DNA from: Solirubrobacter phytolaccae
GTDB lineage: Bacteria > Actinomycetota > Thermoleophilia > Solirubrobacterales > Solirubrobacteraceae
Length of the DNA stretch: 64,000 nt
Direction: 5' to 3'
Assembly (NCBI RefSeq): GCF_027587195.1
Contig: NZ_JAPDDP010000003.1
Location: forward strand, 1 to 64,000
Position 1 is the first letter of the stretch. Every line of letters begins with the position of its first letter. The notes beneath the pieces are model-generated. The model was not told where the DNA came from. It ran no database searches and saw nothing but the letters and a program-made list of their open reading frames with translations. The position numbers and the translations under genes were made by a program. Of this stretch, positions 8,876-18,463 are shown piece by piece.

Positions 8876-9757
8876 ATGGCTGAGCTGACGCTCACCGGCA
8901 TGCGCATCGTCAGCGAGGTCGCGGCCCGCGGCTCGCTCACCGGCGCGGCCCACGCCCTCGGGTACACGCAGTCCGCGATCTCCCGCCAGGTCGCGCTGAT
9001 GGAGGAGGCGACCGGCGCGCCGCTGTTCGAGCGCCTGCCTCGCGGCGTCGAGCCGACCGCCCGCGGCCGGGCGCTGCTCACGCACATCCGCGGCATCCTG
9101 GACCGCGTCGACGCCGCCACGCTCGCGCTCACCCAGCTCGAGGACCAGCTCGTCGACCGGCTCACGCTCGGCGCCTTCCCGACCGCGCTCGCCGGGCTCG
9201 TCCCCCAGGCGCTGGCCCGCATGCGCGAGCAGCACCCCGCGATCACGATCCGCTTGCGCGAGGGCGGGAGCGCGGCCCAGCTGCGACGGCTCCGCGCGGG
9301 CCGGGTCGACGTCGGCGTGATCGCCGTCGGCGCGGGCCTGGACTACGCGCTCGAGGACCTGCGCGCCGACGTCGTGGTGCGCGGCGGCGCGCTGCTGGCC
9401 GTCGGCGAGACGCACCCGTTCGCCGGTCGCACGTGGGTGAACGTCGCCGACCTGCGCGGCCAGACGTGGATCGTCGGCGTCGCCGACGAGAGCGGCCCGC
9501 AGTTCGGCCCGTGGCCGACGCTCGACGAGGAGCCGCGGATCGCCCACGCGCTCCGCGACTGGCCCGCGCGGCTCGGCCTGGTCGCCGCCGGCGTCGGCGT
9601 CGCCGTCATCCCCTCGCTGCTCGAGCACGCGCTCCCGCCGGGCGTGCGCGCGATCCGGGTCGAGGATCCGCGCCCGTTCCGGCGCGAGGTGCTCGCCGTC
9701 ACGCGCCCGGACCGCTCAGCCGCGGCCCAGGCGCTCATCGACGCCCTGCGGGGCTAG
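8876..9757 (+). CDS. LysR-family transcriptional regulator
   Basis: Starting at the ATG at 8876 (MAELTLTGM) the product is 293 residues, typical of the family; the longer frame upstream only runs antisense to the SDR gene. Residues 5-65 are the winged helix (SLTGAAHALGYTQSAISRQV, FERLPRG). Residues 90-290 form the periplasmic-binding-like effector domain. It probably regulates the divergent SDR gene and itself. Its stop codon shares CTAG (9754-9757) with the stop of the convergent ParB-like gene. Confidence 0.88.
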   Translation: MAELTLTGMRIVSEVAARGSLTGAAHALGYTQSAISRQVALMEEATGAPLFERLPRGVEPTARGRALLTHIRGILDRVDAATLALTQLEDQLVDRLTLGAFPTALAGLVPQALARMREQHPAITIRLREGGSAAQLRRLRAGRVDVGVIAVGAGLDYALEDLRADVVVRGGALLAVGETHPFAGRTWVNVADLRGQTWIVGVADESGPQFGPWPTLDEEPRIAHALRDWPARLGLVAAGVGVAVIPSLLEHALPPGVRAIRVEDPRPFRREVLAVTRPDRSAAAQALIDALRG

Positions 9758-10881
9758 ATCGCGTCGATGGCCTCGCGCGCGAACGACCGCAGCGCGGGGA
9801 GCCGCTCGTGCGGGCGCAGCGACCGCGCGTACTCGTGCGCGTCGGCCTCGCCCGTGATCCGCAGCAGCTTCTTCGTCCGCGGCGCGGCCGAGTGGTGCAG
9901 GAAGGCGCCGAGGATGAAGGCGTCCAGCTCCGCGTCGGTCGGGCCGTGGCTCGATCCGGGGGACGGCTCGGTGGCCACGCGCACCGACAGCGGCGTGGAG
10001 TCCGACGGCTCGCGGTCGACGTCCGGGTAGTCCTCGTCGCGTTCCTCGCGCGGCTGCGGCTTGGCGGCCTCGCGGCGCGCGGCGTCCAGGCGGTCGGAGA
10101 TCTCCGCGTAGTTCTCCGGCGGCGGCGGGACGTAGCCGGCGCCGAACTTGAGCTCGGTGGTGTTGATCTCGCCGGCCGCGAGATCGTGGACCAGCGCCTC
10201 GGCCTTCTCCTCGGACACCGCGCCGCGTGCCACCTGGCGGCGGACGAAGTCGGCGGTCGTGAACGACAGGTCGCCGCGCTCGACGCTCTGCAGGATCGCC
10301 TCCGGCAGATCCAGCAGCTTCAGCGACTTGCGCGTCCAGTCGACCGGCGCGCCCACGATCCGCGAGACCTCCGCCGCCGTCAGCGACGGGTCCTCTTTCA
10401 TGATCAGCCGCACGGCGCGCGCGAACTGCACCGGCTCGGGCTTGCTCTGATGGAAGTTCTCGGCGAACTGCATCGTCAGCGCCTCGCGCGTGGAGATGCC
10501 GTCGATGAGCGTGAAGCGCCAGTCCTGGGGCTCCTCCGCCTCGTCGAGCAGCTGCATCGCGGCGAAGCGGCGCTGCCCGGCGAGCAGCTCGTACGGCTGC
10601 TCCTCTTCGCCGGTCTCCCGCACCAGCGGCGGATGCAGCAGCCCGGTCTCGCGGATGGACACCGCCAGCTCGTGGATGTCCTCCAGCGCGCCGGTGCGCA
10701 TGTTGGCCATCGCCCGCACCTGCGTGAGCGCGGCCGTGATCCCCTTGTGCGGCTTGCCGGCGGTGTCGCCGAGCGGCGGGCGGCGCAGGTCCTCACGCAG
10801 GGAGTCCTGCTCCTTGCGCTCGGCCTCCTCGCGCATCTGGGCGACCTGTTCTTCGGCTTCTTGAAGCTTGTCGACAGACAT
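9754..10881 (-). CDS. Orphan ParB/Spo0J-like nucleoid or DNA-binding protein
   Basis: 375 residues. After a charged helical N-terminus (to about 40), residues 60-165 form a ParB N-terminal domain with ELAVSIRETGLLHPPLV and the ELLAGQRRFAAM motif, equivalent to the GERR box that binds CTP in ParB. Residues 165-230 hold a KorB/ParB-like helix-turn-helix (SLTAAEVSRIVGAPVDWTRK). The tail from about 255 is acidic and Pro-rich and then basic. No ParA, no parS-like palindrome and no origin lie nearby, so it is unlikely to be the chromosomal ParB. It is probably a ParB-like regulator. It lies 36 bases after the large secreted-protein gene on the same strand. Confidence 0.72.
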   Translation of the reverse strand: MSVDKLQEAEEQVAQMREEAERKEQDSLREDLRRPPLGDTAGKPHKGITAALTQVRAMANMRTGALEDIHELAVSIRETGLLHPPLVRETGEEEQPYELLAGQRRFAAMQLLDEAEEPQDWRFTLIDGISTREALTMQFAENFHQSKPEPVQFARAVRLIMKEDPSLTAAEVSRIVGAPVDWTRKSLKLLDLPEAILQSVERGDLSFTTADFVRRQVARGAVSEEKAEALVHDLAAGEINTTELKFGAGYVPPPPENYAEISDRLDAARREAAKPQPREERDEDYPDVDREPSDSTPLSVRVATEPSPGSSHGPTDAELDAFILGAFLHHSAAPRTKKLLRITGEADAHEYARSLRPHERLPALRSFAREAIDAI

Positions 10882-10917
10882 CGGACGCGGCAGGAAAGCA
10901 GACGCGTCGGACGGGCG

Positions 10918-13900
10918 TCAGCGCTTCTTGGGCGCCCGCTTGACGGTCGCGCGGGCGGTTTTCCCCGCCACGCCGTCGGCGCGGAGGCCGACGATCGTCA
11001 CCCGGCCGGTGACGGTGGAGGCGACGTTCGGGACCTTCAGGCGCTTGGTGCGGGCGGAGACGCGGAAGACCTGGCCGATCCCGTTGGAGAGCTGCACGCG
11101 AAGCTCCTGGCGGGCGGCGTACTTGGCCGGCGTCCAGGTCAGCTGCAGCGCGCCGGAGCGGTGCGTGGCCTTGAGCTTGCGCGCCACGCCAGGTTTGGGC
11201 GGCTTCGGGACGGTGAACGCGCCGAGCGTGAAGCTGTCGGAGGCGAGGCCTTCGACCTCACCGACCGCCACGACCGAGCGCCTGCCGCCGCGGACGACCT
11301 TCGGCTTCCAGCGCAGCGTGCCCGAGGCGCCGCGGGCGACGCCGAGCTTGCGCAGCACGCCTTCGCCCTGCTCGTAGAAGGTCACGGTCTGGCCGCTGCC
11401 GCCGGCCTGCTTCCAGCGCAGCTCGCCGCGCTTGACGCGGCCAGTGACCTTCAGCGGCGGGGCGTCGCGCGTGACCTGGACCTTCGCCACGCCCGGAGAG
11501 CCGGCGGCGGGCTCCAGCGTCCACGCCCCCGCGGGCGGCTTGGCGATCAGGAACGTCTGGCGCTTGAGGTCCGGCTCGCCGACCGAGACACCGGTGGGCG
11601 AGGTGACGACGCCCGACGCCACGCCCTCGTAGCGGAGACCGTTCGGGCCGACCAGCGTCACCAGCGGCACGCCGGTGTCACCCGTGGCGATCACGTTGAG
11701 CTGCTTGAGGCCGGGCTTGACCTGGATCGCGCCGCCCGCCTGCGCCGACTGCGCGACCTCGTACGGCTCGGTGTCGCACAGCAGCGGCATCAGGTCCGGG
11801 ACGAGGTCGCCCCAGAACAGGCCCGCGCCGGCGCTGATCGGCGGGAACTTGAAGGAGGCGCAGGCCGCGATGCCCTTGCTCGAAAGCACCGCCGTCGCGC
11901 CCGCCGACAGCGAACCCAGGCACGCGCGGCCCTGGCCCTTGGCGTTGAACTTGAAGCCGCCCGAGAGCTCGACGAAGCCCTTCGCGGACGCTTCCACGCC
12001 CGCGATCCCGCCGTCGCAGGAGCCGATCCGGGCCTCCGCGCCGAACTCGATCGAGCCGGGGTAGGAGTACTGGAAGTAGCCGCTGCCCAGGCGCGAGCCG
12101 AGCACGTAGACCGGGCCGTCGGCGCGCAGCGAGAACGGCGAGGACAGCCGCAGCTTCAGCGTCCCGAAGTCGTCGTAGGGACGGCCGACGCTGACGAGCG
12201 GCGTGTCGGTCGGCGAAGCGCCGCCGGCCACGACCACCTTGCCGGTGATCAGCAACGCCGGGTCCAGCTCCAGCTCGAGCCCCGCGTAGCGCAGGTACAC
12301 GAGCGGCGGGTACAGCTCACGGCCGGGCGCGTCGAACTTGGCGGCGATCGCGAGCCGCTGCAGGGAGCCGTTGACGAGCGTGATCTCGCCCTCGAAGTCG
12401 GTGCCGCTCCCACCGAGCACGGACGGCTGGAACTTGAGCTTGCCCGTCCACGTCGGCGGGTCCGACGTGTACTGCAGGTCGAGGTCGTGGAAGCCGAGCC
12501 CGAGGTCGTCGATGTGGGACTTCAGGCCCTCGAGCTGGAGCCCGCTGAAGTTGTCGGCCTTGAAGTCGAGCTTCGCGGTCACACCGTCGAACGGCTTGGG
12601 CAGGCGCAGGTAGCCCGTGAGCAGCGACTTGCCGTCCGCGGTGAGCTTGAGCGTGCCGTCGCCGGTGATCGCCAGCCCGAGCAGCTGGCCGCCGAAGCCG
12701 GCCTTGTCGAGGTCGATCGCGCCGCCGGGCTTGGTCCAGGAACCCGTCGCCGGGAACGTGTAGTCGAGCTTGCCCTTGCCGAGCTTGATCACGCCGAGCG
12801 TCAGCGACGCGCTCCCGGTCTCCAGGGTGCGCTTGGCGGTGTCGACCGTGACCGTCTTGCCGCCCGGATCGACGGTCACGCCGTTGAGCAGGAACGGCTG
12901 CGCCGTCGTCAGCTTGGTCCCCGTCGTCTTCTTGAAGCAACCGGTCGCGAGCAGCTTCGCCACGCCGAGCGTGGGCTGCTTGACGCACGAGGGATCGACC
13001 GGCGGCGGCTGCGGCGGTGGGTCACCGGGCGGCGGCGGGTCGACCGGGAACGCCGACCCCGGCCCGCCGACGGCGCCGAGGTAGACCTCGTCGTCGTCCG
13101 TCGAGCCGTTGCCGGCGTCACGCGTCCACACCGCGACGCCCGCGCCGGACGAGCCCGCGGCGAGCGCCGGCACCCCGGTCGACGTGCCCTGGTCGAGCAC
13201 GATGCCGTACTTGGGCCAGCTGTCGCCCGTCGTGGACGCGCTGTAGACGAGGCCGGTGGACGAGGCGCCGGCGTAGCGCGACGTGCCCGACGTCCACAGC
13301 GAGTGCACGTTGGACGCGCTGTCCATGAACATCCACACGTTGCGCGGCGTGTCGTCGTCGTTGACGGTGACCGGAGCGCCGAACGAGTCCGACGCGAAGT
13401 CGTACTTGCGCAGGGTGATCCGCCAGTCGGTGCCGGCCACCTCCGAATAGGAGCCGAGGACGGGCGCCGCGATGCCGTTCGAGCCGAGGTCGGTGACGCT
13501 GCCGATGTCACCGAGGGTCTGCGGAGCACGCCACGTGCCGACGTTGCGGACGTTGCCGGTCCCGCCCCACGAGCGGTACGTCGTCACGCCGGTGTTCGTC
13601 GAGCGCGAGACGACGAGCGGGGCACCACCCGCCGCGAGACCGACGTCGGCCTCGTACGCCCCTTCCAGGTTGGTGTCGACGGCACCCTGGGTCACGCCGG
13701 GAGCGTTCGTCGTGCCGAACGTCAGCCGTGTCGGCGCTCCCACCTGCGAGAGCCAGCCGATCTCGAACGCGCCCGGGCCGTAGATCGTCCCCTGGTGCGT
13801 GTTGCCGACGCCGGTGCCGGCGGTGCCGTCCGTCATCCGCTTCGGCGCCGCCCAGGTGTTGCCGGCCGCGTCGGGCTGGGTGGACGCGATCGACCACAGC

Positions 13901-14223
13901 CCCGCGCCGGGGAACTGCCCGCCGGACGTCCACACCGAGACGACGACGTGCACGGTGCCCGTGCTCGGCGCCCGGACGACGTCGACGTCGGTCCCGAGCG
14001 CGCCGGCCGCGCTCCAGGTCTGCGACGCGGCGCACGTCTCCGTCCCGGGCGCGACGCGGCAGTAGCTCAGCGTCGTCCCCGTCTGCCAGACGACGTGCGC
14101 CGTCCCGTCGGGTCCCGCGACCGCGTGCACGTTGCCGCCGGTGCCCACGCGCGTCTTGGCCTCGGCCACGCCGCACGCCACCAGCATCAGCACCATCGAC
14201 ATGCACGCGATCAGACCCCGCAA
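10918..14223 (-). CDS. Large secreted or lipid-anchored protein, propeller-like domain plus repeats and FnIII-like end
   Basis: I start at the TTG at 14223 because it supplies an Arg before the hydrophobic core; the next start (ATG at 14202) leaves a signal lacking a basic end. The signal LMLVAC followed by GVAEA could be a lipobox or a signal peptidase I site. Of about 1101 residues, the first 400 repeat HAVAGPDGTAHVVWQTG-like blades, suggesting a beta-propeller. A Pro-rich linker (PPPPGDPPPQPPP) follows. The middle 450 residues are beta-rich with LGVIKLGKGKLDYTFPATG-type patterns and a few Cys. The last 100 (KATHRSGALQLTWTP) look like a fibronectin III module with a basic end. I recognise no named enzyme domain. 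It is probably an exported surface protein of unknown role. Confidence 0.6.
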   Translation of the reverse strand: MRGLIACMSMVLMLVACGVAEAKTRVGTGGNVHAVAGPDGTAHVVWQTGTTLSYCRVAPGTETCAASQTWSAAGALGTDVDVVRAPSTGTVHVVVSVWTSGGQFPGAGLWSIASTQPDAAGNTWAAPKRMTDGTAGTGVGNTHQGTIYGPGAFEIGWLSQVGAPTRLTFGTTNAPGVTQGAVDTNLEGAYEADVGLAAGGAPLVVSRSTNTGVTTYRSWGGTGNVRNVGTWRAPQTLGDIGSVTDLGSNGIAAPVLGSYSEVAGTDWRITLRKYDFASDSFGAPVTVNDDDTPRNVWMFMDSASNVHSLWTSGTSRYAGASSTGLVYSASTTGDSWPKYGIVLDQGTSTGVPALAAGSSGAGVAVWTRDAGNGSTDDDEVYLGAVGGPGSAFPVDPPPPGDPPPQPPPVDPSCVKQPTLGVAKLLATGCFKKTTGTKLTTAQPFLLNGVTVDPGGKTVTVDTAKRTLETGSASLTLGVIKLGKGKLDYTFPATGSWTKPGGAIDLDKAGFGGQLLGLAITGDGTLKLTADGKSLLTGYLRLPKPFDGVTAKLDFKADNFSGLQLEGLKSHIDDLGLGFHDLDLQYTSDPPTWTGKLKFQPSVLGGSGTDFEGEITLVNGSLQRLAIAAKFDAPGRELYPPLVYLRYAGLELELDPALLITGKVVVAGGASPTDTPLVSVGRPYDDFGTLKLRLSSPFSLRADGPVYVLGSRLGSGYFQYSYPGSIEFGAEARIGSCDGGIAGVEASAKGFVELSGGFKFNAKGQGRACLGSLSAGATAVLSSKGIAACASFKFPPISAGAGLFWGDLVPDLMPLLCDTEPYEVAQSAQAGGAIQVKPGLKQLNVIATGDTGVPLVTLVGPNGLRYEGVASGVVTSPTGVSVGEPDLKRQTFLIAKPPAGAWTLEPAAGSPGVAKVQVTRDAPPLKVTGRVKRGELRWKQAGGSGQTVTFYEQGEGVLRKLGVARGASGTLRWKPKVVRGGRRSVVAVGEVEGLASDSFTLGAFTVPKPPKPGVARKLKATHRSGALQLTWTPAKYAARQELRVQLSNGIGQVFRVSARTKRLKVPNVASTVTGRVTIVGLRADGVAGKTARATVKRAPKKR

Positions 14224-14242
14224 GCGGACGCGAGCGTACCGA

Positions 14243-14746
14243 TTACTTTCGCGCGCTGCGCCAGAACACGTAGGCGGCCGTGTAGCGCACCTCGCGCACC
14301 GTGCCGGCGGCCTCCGGCGTGCACGTCGACGCGGCCGGCGCGGTGCCGCCCGTCGTCGCCAGGCGCTGGATGAAGCTCGTCTTGAAGAGGTGGCCGGGAG
14401 CCGTCGGCGTCGCGCGCAGCAGCAGGTGCGGGATCGCGCCGCTCGGGCTCGGCGCCTCGCCGACCTTCGCGCCGACGGTCGAGCTGCCGTCACGCCAGCG
14501 CCAGGTCGGCCCGGCGAAGTGGTCGCCGACCTTCTTGCCGACGAGGTTGTGCAGCGTCGCGCGCGGGGCGACGAACGTCCACGCCGTGCCGTCGCACTTG
14601 TAGATCTGCACGCCGACGGCGAACGTGGCGTCGTAGGGGACGTTGCCGGCGGGCGGCAGGATGGTGGTCGGGGAGAGCTGCGCCTGGGCCGGCCCGGCGA
14701 GGGCCAGGCAGGCGGCGGCGATGAAAGCGGTGGGGAGGAATCGCAT
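14243..14746 (-). CDS. Secreted DUF3455-like protein
   Basis: 167 residues with a clear signal peptide (MRFLPTAFIAAACLALAGPAQA, cleavage after AQA near residue 22). The mature part has VGVQIYKCDGTAWTFVAPRATLHN, a Trp-rich GPTWRWRDGSS stretch, a predicted LLLRATPT strand and two Cys; this matches the DUF3455 pattern of small exported proteins of unknown function. It ends 19 bases before the large secreted-protein gene on the same strand, so the two are probably cotranscribed. Confidence 0.65.
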   Translation of the reverse strand: MRFLPTAFIAAACLALAGPAQAQLSPTTILPPAGNVPYDATFAVGVQIYKCDGTAWTFVAPRATLHNLVGKKVGDHFAGPTWRWRDGSSTVGAKVGEAPSPSGAIPHLLLRATPTAPGHLFKTSFIQRLATTGGTAPAASTCTPEAAGTVREVRYTAAYVFWRSARK

Positions 14747-14910
14747 AGGCGAGCCAGCTTGCTGCCTGCGCTCGCCCTTGTCAGTCGGGGCGTCACCCTG
14801 AACTTTCGCGTGTCAGCGCCTGAACATAAAGACGCGTCCGGTGGACGCTCTAAGGTTCGCGCAGTAATTTGTCCATGTCTTCGAGCTTGCCTTCATGCTG
14901 AGGTCCTTCA

Positions 14911-15192
14911 ATGGCGAATAGGTTCATGATGGCTTCTGACAAACCGCCCACCGTCTCCCCTGCTGACTATCAGCGCGCGGTGTTGCGTAGCCTCGCCACG
15001 GGCCCGCAGACGCTCAGGGAGCTGCAGCGCGACGTGTGTGAGCGCGTCGGCCGGTCGGACGACTCGCCGGTGGAAGCCCAGCTGGACGCGATGGTGAGCG
15101 CGGGCATCGTCAAGCACCGCGACGGGAAGTTCGCGCTGAGCGACGACGGCCAGCGACTCGCGCCGCTGGTACCGGAGCCCGCCGCCAACTAG
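14911..15192 (+). CDS. Small winged-helix-like protein
   Basis: Up to 93 residues (ATG at 14911; in-frame ATGs at 14926 and 14929 are alternatives and match the start of the conserved-looking part better). The segment AVLRSLATGPQTLRELQRDV...AQLDAMVSAGIVKHRDGKFALSDDGQRL reads as a helix-turn-helix plus wing, so a small MarR/PadR-like DNA-binding or protein-binding domain is likely. The 164 bases before it hold a 6-bp inverted repeat GCGTCC/GGACGC at 14834-14848 and no other clear signal. Its stop overlaps the convergent HD gene by four bases. Confidence 0.6.
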   Translation: MANRFMMASDKPPTVSPADYQRAVLRSLATGPQTLRELQRDVCERVGRSDDSPVEAQLDAMVSAGIVKHRDGKFALSDDGQRLAPLVPEPAAN

Positions 15193-17054
15193 TCGTCGTC
15201 GGCGATGGCGATGCCCTTGATGAAGGCACGCCACTGCACGGCCAGGAAGCGCGCGAACGTCTCGTTGAACGCGCGCCGCAGCTGCTCTTCCATGAGGGCC
15301 GGCGGGTCGTCGCCTTCCACGAGCAGGAAGTAGGCGTACAGCCGCGGCCGGGCCTCTTCGGCCGCGTCCAGCGCGGCGACGAGCGGCGACGTCTCCCGCA
15401 TGGCCGCCGGCTCGCGCTGAGTCATGTGCCAGAGGCTCGCCAGCTGCCCCTGCGTGCGGATGGCGCGGAAGCCGGTGTAGCCAGTCGCCCAGAATCCGCG
15501 CCGCCCGAGCACGGTCCCGTGCTCGGCCTGCAGCTGCGTGTCGAGCGCGTGCCGCCAACTGCGTTCCGAGAGGAAGATCTGCGCAAGGACGTTGATGCCA
15601 CGCATGCGGTCACCGCCTTCCCCGACCAGCGCGTGATCCAAGCGGTCCCGATACCCACGAACACGTTGCTCGCCGGCACGGCGCGCGTCGGGCAGCTCCT
15701 CGTTGCAGATCTCGACGAGCATCCGCCCCACCGAGTGCTCGTTGACGAGATCGTTGGCGACGACCTGGAAGTCCTCGATCGTCTTCCAGACCGAGACCAT
15801 GCACTGTCGCCGCGAGAGCGCCACGTCCGTGAACGTGATCAGCTCGTTCAGCCGGTCTTTGACGCGCGGCTCGAGGCGCGTCGTCTGGTTGCGCAGGAGC
15901 GCCGCGGTCGCGCTCGCCCCCTTCAGCCACTCGACGATCGTCGAGTCGTCGACCCCCGCCTGCATCTGCATCGACAGCCGCTGCAGCACGTCGCGCTCGC
16001 GGTCGGTGTCCGCGTGGTCGGTGGCGATCGCCGTCCGGCGCCGCACGTCACGTAGTACCGGTCGGATGTAGTTCAGCGTCGGGACGTGCGTCTCGAACAG
16101 CTCGCCGACGACATGCCGATCGGCGAACACCTCGACCTCGGACGCCTCCGAGCGCAGATCCCAGGCAAGCTGCACCGCGCGAGCCAGCGCTTCGTTGGTC
16201 CCGACGACGCGGTGGTGGTAGATGATCCACTTGTAGCTCTGGGTCCGCTGCACGAGCAGCGTCTCCACCGCCGAGCGGGCCCGGGCCGAAGGCGCGACCC
16301 GGAACTTCATGTCGTACCGGCGGATCTCGAGCGCCTGGATCAGCCGCACGTAGTCCACGGCGCCAAACTCGGTGCCCGCGCGCTGCGCGTCGCGCATGAG
16401 GTAGTCGATCCGGTCGATGTCGATCTCGCTGGCGAGCACGGAGTGCAGCACCGCCCCGGCGCGGTGGTGCTCGTCGGGATCGACTCGCAGGATCCACTCG
16501 GCGACCGCGGCGGCGTGCGGATTGAGATGTTCGAGCACCGTCGCCGCGAGCAGCGTTCCCGCCGCCTCGTGGAACTGCCCGGGCCAGATCCGCCCCCACT
16601 CCTCCTTCTGCTCCTCGCTGAGCCAGCCGTGTACGAGCGTCGCGAAGAACGGCTCGAGGACGTGCGAGAACGGCGGATGGCCGAGGTCGTGCAGCAGCGA
16701 AGCGGCAGCGAGTCCATCGTCGACGACCTGGACGAAGTCGTCGGGATCGTTCGAGAGCGTCACATTGGGGCGGAACTCCTCGACCTCCGCGATCATTCGC
16801 TTGCGGAGCTCCGCCATCGTCTTGACGTCCGTGTTCTCGACGATCGCGGCCCACGCCTCCCGGGCGAGATGCATCGTGCCCAACGCGTGCTCGAACCGCA
16901 TGCCCGTCGCCGACGGGCACACGCTTGATGTCATCGACGTCTGCGAGACGCGCCGCAGCCGCTGCACCAGCGGATGGTCCACGACGGGCACGAAGTTGTT
17001 CGGGACGCGGACATAGCCATAGATGGGGTCGCGAACCACTCGAAGCTCAGGCAC
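15189..17054 (-). CDS. HD-domain phosphohydrolase, dNTP triphosphohydrolase-like
   Basis: 621 residues. The opening RDPIYGYV is typical of dGTPase-like/YwfO HD proteins. The metal site is visible: His56 (RFEHALG), His122-Asp123 (LHDLGHPPFSH) and an Asp in DRIDYL near 214-219, giving the H-HD-D set. The rest is helical, with a long C-terminal extension. It is cytoplasmic and likely hydrolyses dNTPs or related nucleotides, a role in nucleotide-pool control or phage defence in this family. The VOC gene lies 56 bases upstream on the same strand. The substrate is not readable. Confidence 0.8.
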   Translation of the reverse strand: MPELRVVRDPIYGYVRVPNNFVPVVDHPLVQRLRRVSQTSMTSSVCPSATGMRFEHALGTMHLAREAWAAIVENTDVKTMAELRKRMIAEVEEFRPNVTLSNDPDDFVQVVDDGLAAASLLHDLGHPPFSHVLEPFFATLVHGWLSEEQKEEWGRIWPGQFHEAAGTLLAATVLEHLNPHAAAVAEWILRVDPDEHHRAGAVLHSVLASEIDIDRIDYLMRDAQRAGTEFGAVDYVRLIQALEIRRYDMKFRVAPSARARSAVETLLVQRTQSYKWIIYHHRVVGTNEALARAVQLAWDLRSEASEVEVFADRHVVGELFETHVPTLNYIRPVLRDVRRRTAIATDHADTDRERDVLQRLSMQMQAGVDDSTIVEWLKGASATAALLRNQTTRLEPRVKDRLNELITFTDVALSRRQCMVSVWKTIEDFQVVANDLVNEHSVGRMLVEICNEELPDARRAGEQRVRGYRDRLDHALVGEGGDRMRGINVLAQIFLSERSWRHALDTQLQAEHGTVLGRRGFWATGYTGFRAIRTQGQLASLWHMTQREPAAMRETSPLVAALDAAEEARPRLYAYFLLVEGDDPPALMEEQLRRAFNETFARFLAVQWRAFIKGIAIADDD

Positions 17055-17110
17055 CGCGCGACGCTACCACGGCTACTGAACTAATGCGTAGCGTGCTCGT
17101 CAGCCGGTGT

Positions 17111-17482
17111 TCACTCCTGCAGGACCGCGAGGATGTTCCCGGCCGGGTCGCGGAACCAGGCGATCGGCGGGCCGGCGTCGCGGACGATGCCGCGCTCGTC
17201 CTGCTCGAACCCCTCGTAGAGCTCGAAGTCCACGCCCCGCTCGAGCAGCTCGTCGACGGCCGCGTCGATGTCCTCGACGGGGAAGTTGAGGATCGTGAAG
17301 TTGGCGGGCTCGTGGTCGGGCTTGGGGTAGATCAGCGTCTCGCGCGCGCCGCCCGCGAGGTGCAGCGTGAGGATGCCGTGCGCCTCGGAGACCTCGATCC
17401 CGAGCACGTCGGCATAGAACGCGCGCGCAGCCGGGATGTCGGGCACCGCGAAGCCGCTGAAGGCCTTCGTGTCCTTGAACAT
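17111..17482 (-). CDS. VOC (glyoxalase/dioxygenase) superfamily protein
   Basis: 123 residues covering one complete VOC fold: [24 protein letters not shown] at the start, [20 protein letters not shown] in the middle and [15 protein letters not shown] at the end. The metal-binding Glu/His residues of true glyoxalases are only partly present, so the reaction is unknown; small lyase, dioxygenase or ligand-binding roles are all possible. It starts 5 bases after the ECF sigma gene ends and is almost certainly in the same operon. Confidence 0.8.
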   Translation of the reverse strand: MFKDTKAFSGFAVPDIPAARAFYADVLGIEVSEAHGILTLHLAGGARETLIYPKPDHEPANFTILNFPVEDIDAAVDELLERGVDFELYEGFEQDERGIVRDAGPPIAWFRDPAGNILAVLQE

Positions 17483-17487
17483 GTCAG

Positions 17488-18426
17488 TTAGGACTCTCGC
17501 ACCTCGGCCAACTCATCGGGCAGGCCGAACGCGGGGAAGAGCGAGGCGCCGAACGTGGTGATCTCGGCGATGCCGCCGGCGCCCGCACGGATGACGTCGA
17601 GCTTGAACGCGCGGAACACGGTGTCGCCCGGCCGGCGCAGGTACGACGCGGCGCACGGCATCCGGTTGGCGCTGGTCGGCACGAGCCGCCACTCGCCCAT
17701 CGCGACCGCCCGCGCGATCAGCGGGCGCAGCGTCTCGCGGCCCTCGAAGACGTCCGGGTTGGGCGGCATCGAGACGCGGATGTCCTCGCGCATCAGCGCG
17801 GCCGCGGCGGACCAGTCGCCGCTCTCGTGCGTGGCGATGAAGCCCTGCAGCAGGCGCTGCTCGTCCTCGCTCAGCGCGTCGCGCTCGGCGTCGTGCGCGG
17901 GCAAGCGCTCCTTCAGCGTCGCCCGCGCCCGCTGCAAGGCGCTGTTGGCCGACTGCACGGTGAGCTCGAGCATCTCGGCCGTCTCGATCGCCGACCACTC
18001 GAGCACGTCCCGCAGCACGAGCACCGCCCGCTGACGGGGCGGGAGCAGCTGGATCACGGCCATGTAGGTGAGCTCGATCGTCTCGCGCGCGACGACCACC
18101 GCGTCCGGCTCCTCGGCGCTCGGCGCGACCTCGTCCAGCAGCCGGTCCGGGTAGGGCTGCAGCCACGGGATCTCCCCCTGCGTGGGCGCGCGCCGCTTCT
18201 TCGCCCGCAAGCCGTCGAGGCAGACGTTGGTGGCGATCTTGTACAGCCACGCCCGCAGCCCTTCAGCGCCGCTGAGGCCCGCCCGCGCCTTCCACGCGCG
18301 CAGGAAGGCGTCCTGCAGGGCGTCCTCGGCCTCGTCGAACGAGCCGAGCATCCGGTAGCAGTGGACGTGCAGCTCGCGCCGGTGGCGTTCGAGTGCCGCG
18401 TTGAAGGTGGACTCGTCGAGGCTCAT
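17488..18426 (-). CDS. ECF sigma factor with SnoaL-like C-terminal domain
   Basis: 312 residues from the ATG at 18426 (an ATG nine bases earlier is equally possible). Sigma region 2 ([20 protein letters not shown]) spans about 10-80 and region 4 ([19 protein letters not shown]) about 135-195. Region 3 is missing, as in ECF factors. Residues 195-312 form an NTF2/SnoaL-like domain ([17 protein letters not shown]). This is the architecture of the TIGR02960-type ECF sigma factors, in which the C-terminal domain replaces a separate anti-sigma factor and controls activity. The VOC gene 5 bases downstream is the probable cotranscribed target. Confidence 0.85.
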   Translation of the reverse strand: MSLDESTFNAALERHRRELHVHCYRMLGSFDEAEDALQDAFLRAWKARAGLSGAEGLRAWLYKIATNVCLDGLRAKKRRAPTQGEIPWLQPYPDRLLDEVAPSAEEPDAVVVARETIELTYMAVIQLLPPRQRAVLVLRDVLEWSAIETAEMLELTVQSANSALQRARATLKERLPAHDAERDALSEDEQRLLQGFIATHESGDWSAAAALMREDIRVSMPPNPDVFEGRETLRPLIARAVAMGEWRLVPTSANRMPCAASYLRRPGDTVFRAFKLDVIRAGAGGIAEITTFGASLFPAFGLPDELAEVRES

Positions 18427-18463
18427 GGCGGTCATGACGGTGAAACGTCGTGACCGCCGCAAA

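Noticed and set aside
9754-10881. Chromosome partition locus
   Set aside because: A ParB-like domain alone, without ParA, parS or an origin-type neighbourhood, does not support it.
9433-14373. Open frame of 1646 codons on the + strand
   Set aside because: It runs antisense to the ParB-like and large secreted genes, has Arg/Gly-rich composition and no domain; GC-rich DNA gives such shadows.
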